A stretch of DNA of 64,000 bases from Bacteroidaceae bacterium. Lineage in GTDB: Bacteria > Bacteroidota > Bacteroidia > Bacteroidales > Bacteroidaceae. Location of the stretch: the NCBI GenBank assembly GCA_017631315.1, contig JAGBTN010000016.1, forward strand, positions 149,098 through 213,097, in the 5' to 3' direction. Made by a program: the position numbers and the translations under genes. The number at the start of each line of letters is the position of its first letter. The stretch's first letter is position 1. The notes beneath the pieces are model-generated. The model made no database searches, was not told the origin of the DNA, and saw only the letters and a list, made by a program, of their open reading frames with translations. Below are positions 61,311 to 64,000 of this stretch, piece after piece.

Positions 61311-64000
61311 ATGAAAAAATTATTTATATTAGTGATTGCATTGGCGGTGATGCCATTTGCAAGCATCAATGCACAGGATGCCCGCAACCGCGTCACTTCG
61401 ACTATCATTGCCGATGCTTTGGCTACCCTGCCTGCCGAGACTCAAGAGGCTTACAACAAGACTATGAATGAGTTGGCAATGACAGGTGCCGAGGGTATCG
61501 AGACAATCTGCGCTATGTTGCGTCCTGCTGCCGAGGGTGTAAACAACTCGGCTATCGAGTACGCTATCTATGGCGTAGCATCATATGTATCTGAGGAACA
61601 TCTCACACTCCAGAATGGTGTGCGTGCTGGTTTGAAGAACGCTATCAACAAGGCTACCAACAAGCCTATCCAGGCATTCTTGATGACTGCTTTGGAGGTG
61701 TGCGCTACTGCCGAGGATGCAGAGTTCTTCGCAGAGAAACTCTCTGACGAGTACTTGGCTAACTTTGCAGCTCGCTCATTGGCACAGATCGAGGGTACCG
61801 AGCCTGTTGTTAAGTCACTCATCGCTAACCAGTCAGAGAATGGCTTGAGCAAGAAGTTGCTTGCACAGATTGCATCATATAAGCATATTCCAGCTGTTGA
61901 GAATACATTGCTCGGTTGGTTGAATGGTGCAACTGACGAGGAGAAGGCTCAGATTAACCTCGCTCTTGGTTCATGTGGTACAGCAAATTCTGTTAAGACT
62001 TTGGCTGCTGCGGCTGCCGCTGCAAACTATGCATTCGAGACAACTGACGCTTACGGTGCCTATACAAACCTCTTGAACCGCATGGTTAAGGAGAACCCAT
62101 CTGTAGCTGAGAAGCAGGCTAAGAAGCTCATGAAGCAGGATGCTGCCAACGTACGCTTGGAGGGTTTGGATATCTTGGTTCAGTTGAATGGTGCCGAGAC
62201 TACTCCACTTGTGTTGAAGGCGTTGAAGGACGACTGCCGTCAGTATCGCTACGGTGCATTGCGTGCTGCTGAGGCTTATGCGTGCGGTTGCACTTATGCA
62301 GCTGTTGCTGAGAAGTTGGCTAAGGCTACAAATGCTGCCGAGGTTGATATCTTGAATTGGTTGGGTGCTAACCATGCTGCTTCACAGATTGGTGCTGTAT
62401 GTGCCGAGATGAACGACGATAATATCGAGGTTGTATGCGCTGCTATCGAGGCTGCAAGCCGTATCGGTGGTGAGCAGGCTTTGGAGGCTATCTTGGCAAA
62501 GGTTGAGGCTGCCGATGTTGCAACTGAGCATGGTCAGGCTGTTACTGTGGCTGCTGTTCCTGCGTTGCTCGCATTCAACGGCAAGGTGAACGATGGCATC
62601 GTTAAGGCTTTGGCTGGTAGCCAGGCAAGCAAGGGCGTAGCTTATGCTGTTCTTGCAAAGCGTCGTATCCCTGAGGCTGCTGAGGCTGTTATCGCTGACG
62701 CTAAGGGTGGCAATGCTACTGCACAGAATGTTTTGGCTAACGTAGCTACTGAGAAGAACTTCGACGCTTTGTGCGAGATTTACGAGGCTGGCAAGGGTTC
62801 TGCTGTTGCTATCAACAAGGCTATCCAGGATAAGCCAGTTGCTGAGCAGGTTGCTACTGTTCAGACTCGCATGGCTAAGGCTGGTGACAAGAAGCACATC
62901 TACTACCCAGTTCTTGCTCGTACAGGCTCTGACGATGTGATTCCAGCATTGGTTGCTGGTTATCAGGAGGGTAACAAGGACGGCATTGCTTTCGGCTCTA
63001 TGCTCACAGTAAACTCTGACAAGATGATTCAGCCTTTGTATGATATTGCTACATCTAACGCCGAGTTGAAGGATCAGGCATTGTCACGCTATATCGCCCT
63101 TACTAAGGCTTCAGCACTGAACAACGACCGCAAGTATATGAACTACCGCAAGGCGTTGGAGGCACAGCCATCAGTAGCTGTTCAGAATGCTGCTTTGACT
63201 GCTATCGCAGCTACTCACAACTATCAGGGTATGATGCTTGCTGCCGAGTACATGGACAACGAGGCTACTGCACAGGCTGCTGCCAACACAGTTCTTCAGA
63301 TTGCTACAAAGCACCCAGAGTACTACAGCGCCGAGGTTAAGGCATTGCTCGAGAAGGTATCTGCTACATTGAATGACGGTGACGCAGTTTACAAGCGTAA
63401 GGATATCGAGAAGTTCATCTCTGAGAACAAGGAGGGCGCAGCTCGCTCTATCATCACTGAGCTTTCAGAGGAGGAGAAGGCTGAGGGCTTCGAGCTTTTG
63501 TTCAACGGTAAGGATATGTCGGCTTGGACAGGTAACTTGGATGCTTACCAGCCAGTAAATGGTGAGATGTACGTAACTGCATCTTATGGCTCAACAGGTA
63601 ACCTCTACACAAAGAAGGAGTATGCCGACTTCGTATTCCGCTTCGAGTTCTGCTTCGACCGCGAGGGCGTAAACAATGGTGTAGGTATCCGCACACCTAT
63701 GGGTGTTGATGCTGCTTACCACGGTATGGAGATTCAGGTATTGCACCACGACGCTCCTATCTACGCTGGTTTGCGCGAGTACCAGGTACACGGTTCTGTA
63801 TATGGTATCATCCCAGCTAAGCGTATCAAGTGGGGTCCTCTTGGCGAGTGGCACACTGAGGAGATTCGCATCAAGGGCGATAACATCAAGGTTACAGTTG
63901 ATGGCGAGGTTATCCTCGAGGGTAACATCCGCAAGGCTTGCCAGGGTCACAACGTAGCTCCAGATGGTGGTTACAACAAGTACACTGTTGACCATTTGAA
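61311..64000 (+). CDS. HEAT-repeat protein with C-terminal DUF1080 (3-keto-disaccharide hydrolase-like), truncated by window end
   Basis: An open frame of 896 codons that has no stop before the window end. It starts MKKLFILVIALAVMPFASINA, a signal peptide. Residues about 25-710 are helical repeats of HEAT type (QYRYGALRAAEAYACG and similar). A DUF1080 domain starts near residue 725: GFELLFNGKDMSAWTGN, GEMYVTASYGSTGNLYTKKE, NGVGIRTP, AYHGMEIQVLHHDAP. DUF1080 domains fold like concanavalin and include 3-keto-glycoside hydrolases. The long repeat part may hold the substrate or a partner. It forms one operon with the Gfo/Idh gene. Confidence 0.9.
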   Translation, partial: MKKLFILVIALAVMPFASINAQDARNRVTSTIIADALATLPAETQEAYNKTMNELAMTGAEGIETICAMLRPAAEGVNNSAIEYAIYGVASYVSEEHLTLQNGVRAGLKNAINKATNKPIQAFLMTALEVCATAEDAEFFAEKLSDEYLANFAARSLAQIEGTEPVVKSLIANQSENGLSKKLLAQIASYKHIPAVENTLLGWLNGATDEEKAQINLALGSCGTANSVKTLAAAAAAANYAFETTDAYGAYTNLLNRMVKENPSVAEKQAKKLMKQDAANVRLEGLDILVQLNGAETTPLVLKALKDDCRQYRYGALRAAEAYACGCTYAAVAEKLAKATNAAEVDILNWLGANHAASQIGAVCAEMNDDNIEVVCAAIEAASRIGGEQALEAILAKVEAADVATEHGQAVTVAAVPALLAFNGKVNDGIVKALAGSQASKGVAYAVLAKRRIPEAAEAVIADAKGGNATAQNVLANVATEKNFDALCEIYEAGKGSAVAINKAIQDKPVAEQVATVQTRMAKAGDKKHIYYPVLARTGSDDVIPALVAGYQEGNKDGIAFGSMLTVNSDKMIQPLYDIATSNAELKDQALSRYIALTKASALNNDRKYMNYRKALEAQPSVAVQNAALTAIAATHNYQGMMLAAEYMDNEATAQAAANTVLQIATKHPEYYSAEVKALLEKVSATLNDGDAVYKRKDIEKFISENKEGAARSIITELSEEEKAEGFELLFNGKDMSAWTGNLDAYQPVNGEMYVTASYGSTGNLYTKKEYADFVFRFEFCFDREGVNNGVGIRTPMGVDAAYHGMEIQVLHHDAPIYAGLREYQVHGSVYGIIPAKRIKWGPLGEWHTEEIRIKGDNIKVTVDGEVILEGNIRKACQGHNVAPDGGYNKYTVDHL

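Overview
The window looks like the chromosome of an anaerobic gut or rumen Bacteroidales, most likely Prevotellaceae for the first 47 kb. Support comes from TTTG/TAnnTTTG promoters, a NigD-like lipoprotein, BspA-type leucine-rich repeats, a TonB receptor with a carboxypeptidase-like N-domain, T9SS-like C-terminal tails, a paralogous-domain (Fib_succ_major) lipoprotein and the rplY-pth-S4 gene order. The assignment is inferred from gene content only. No database search was possible.

Layout. 0-0.7 kb: the start of an ATPase gene (minus strand) and a relic of an M13 peptidase. 0.7-6.9 kb: a defence-like locus. A 22-bp-period repeat array is followed by a rod-shaped, terminator-ended element that may be a non-coding RNA. 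After it come a methyltransferase-like protein without the catalytic NPPY motif, an N6-adenine methyltransferase with NPPY, a HEPN protein, and a T5orf172 (GIY-YIG)/helicase fusion. 7-12 kb: housekeeping genes rplY, pth, pepT, an S4 protein and dnaG. 12.2-15 kb (minus): an overlapping operon of nitroreductase, DUF2520 protein, kdsC-like phosphatase, maf and a lipoprotein. 15.2-20.3 kb: TonB receptor, methylmalonyl-CoA epimerase, a DUF1080 protein and fmt. 20.5-37.7 kb: a secreted-protein region with a GH18-like enzyme, a giant CotH/lamin-tail protein, a Ser/Thr kinase and its partner, a GLUG-repeat protein, a cohesin-like/LRR/dockerin protein, a second cohesin-like protein and a 60-residue peptide. 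37.8-47 kb: MalY-type lyase, mnmA, NigD-like lipoprotein, acyltransferase, ddl, rluD, PASTA protein, rpmH, efp and a lipoprotein, then tRNA-Asp and tRNA-Gly.

47.7-64 kb: crcB, a complete urease cluster (ureABCEFGD plus urea channel), an MFS transporter, a DUF3472 protein, an SDR/aldehyde dehydrogenase pair, and a Gfo/Idh/MocA oxidoreductase followed by a HEAT-repeat/DUF1080 protein cut by the window end. The urease genes would import urea, split it and assemble the nickel enzyme. The last pair fits oxidation and hydrolysis of 3-keto glycosides.

Two features cross gene boundaries. Six intergenic arrays with an exact 22-bp period lie between 0.7 and 47.2 kb and none was seen after that. Codon choice also changes at about 47.5-48.2 kb: strongly biased genes before it prefer CTC/CTG Leu and CCC Pro with mixed GAA/GAG Glu, while genes after it prefer TTG, CCA/CCT and almost only GAG. 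The right 16 kb is therefore either an island inserted near the tRNA pair or a contig chimera.
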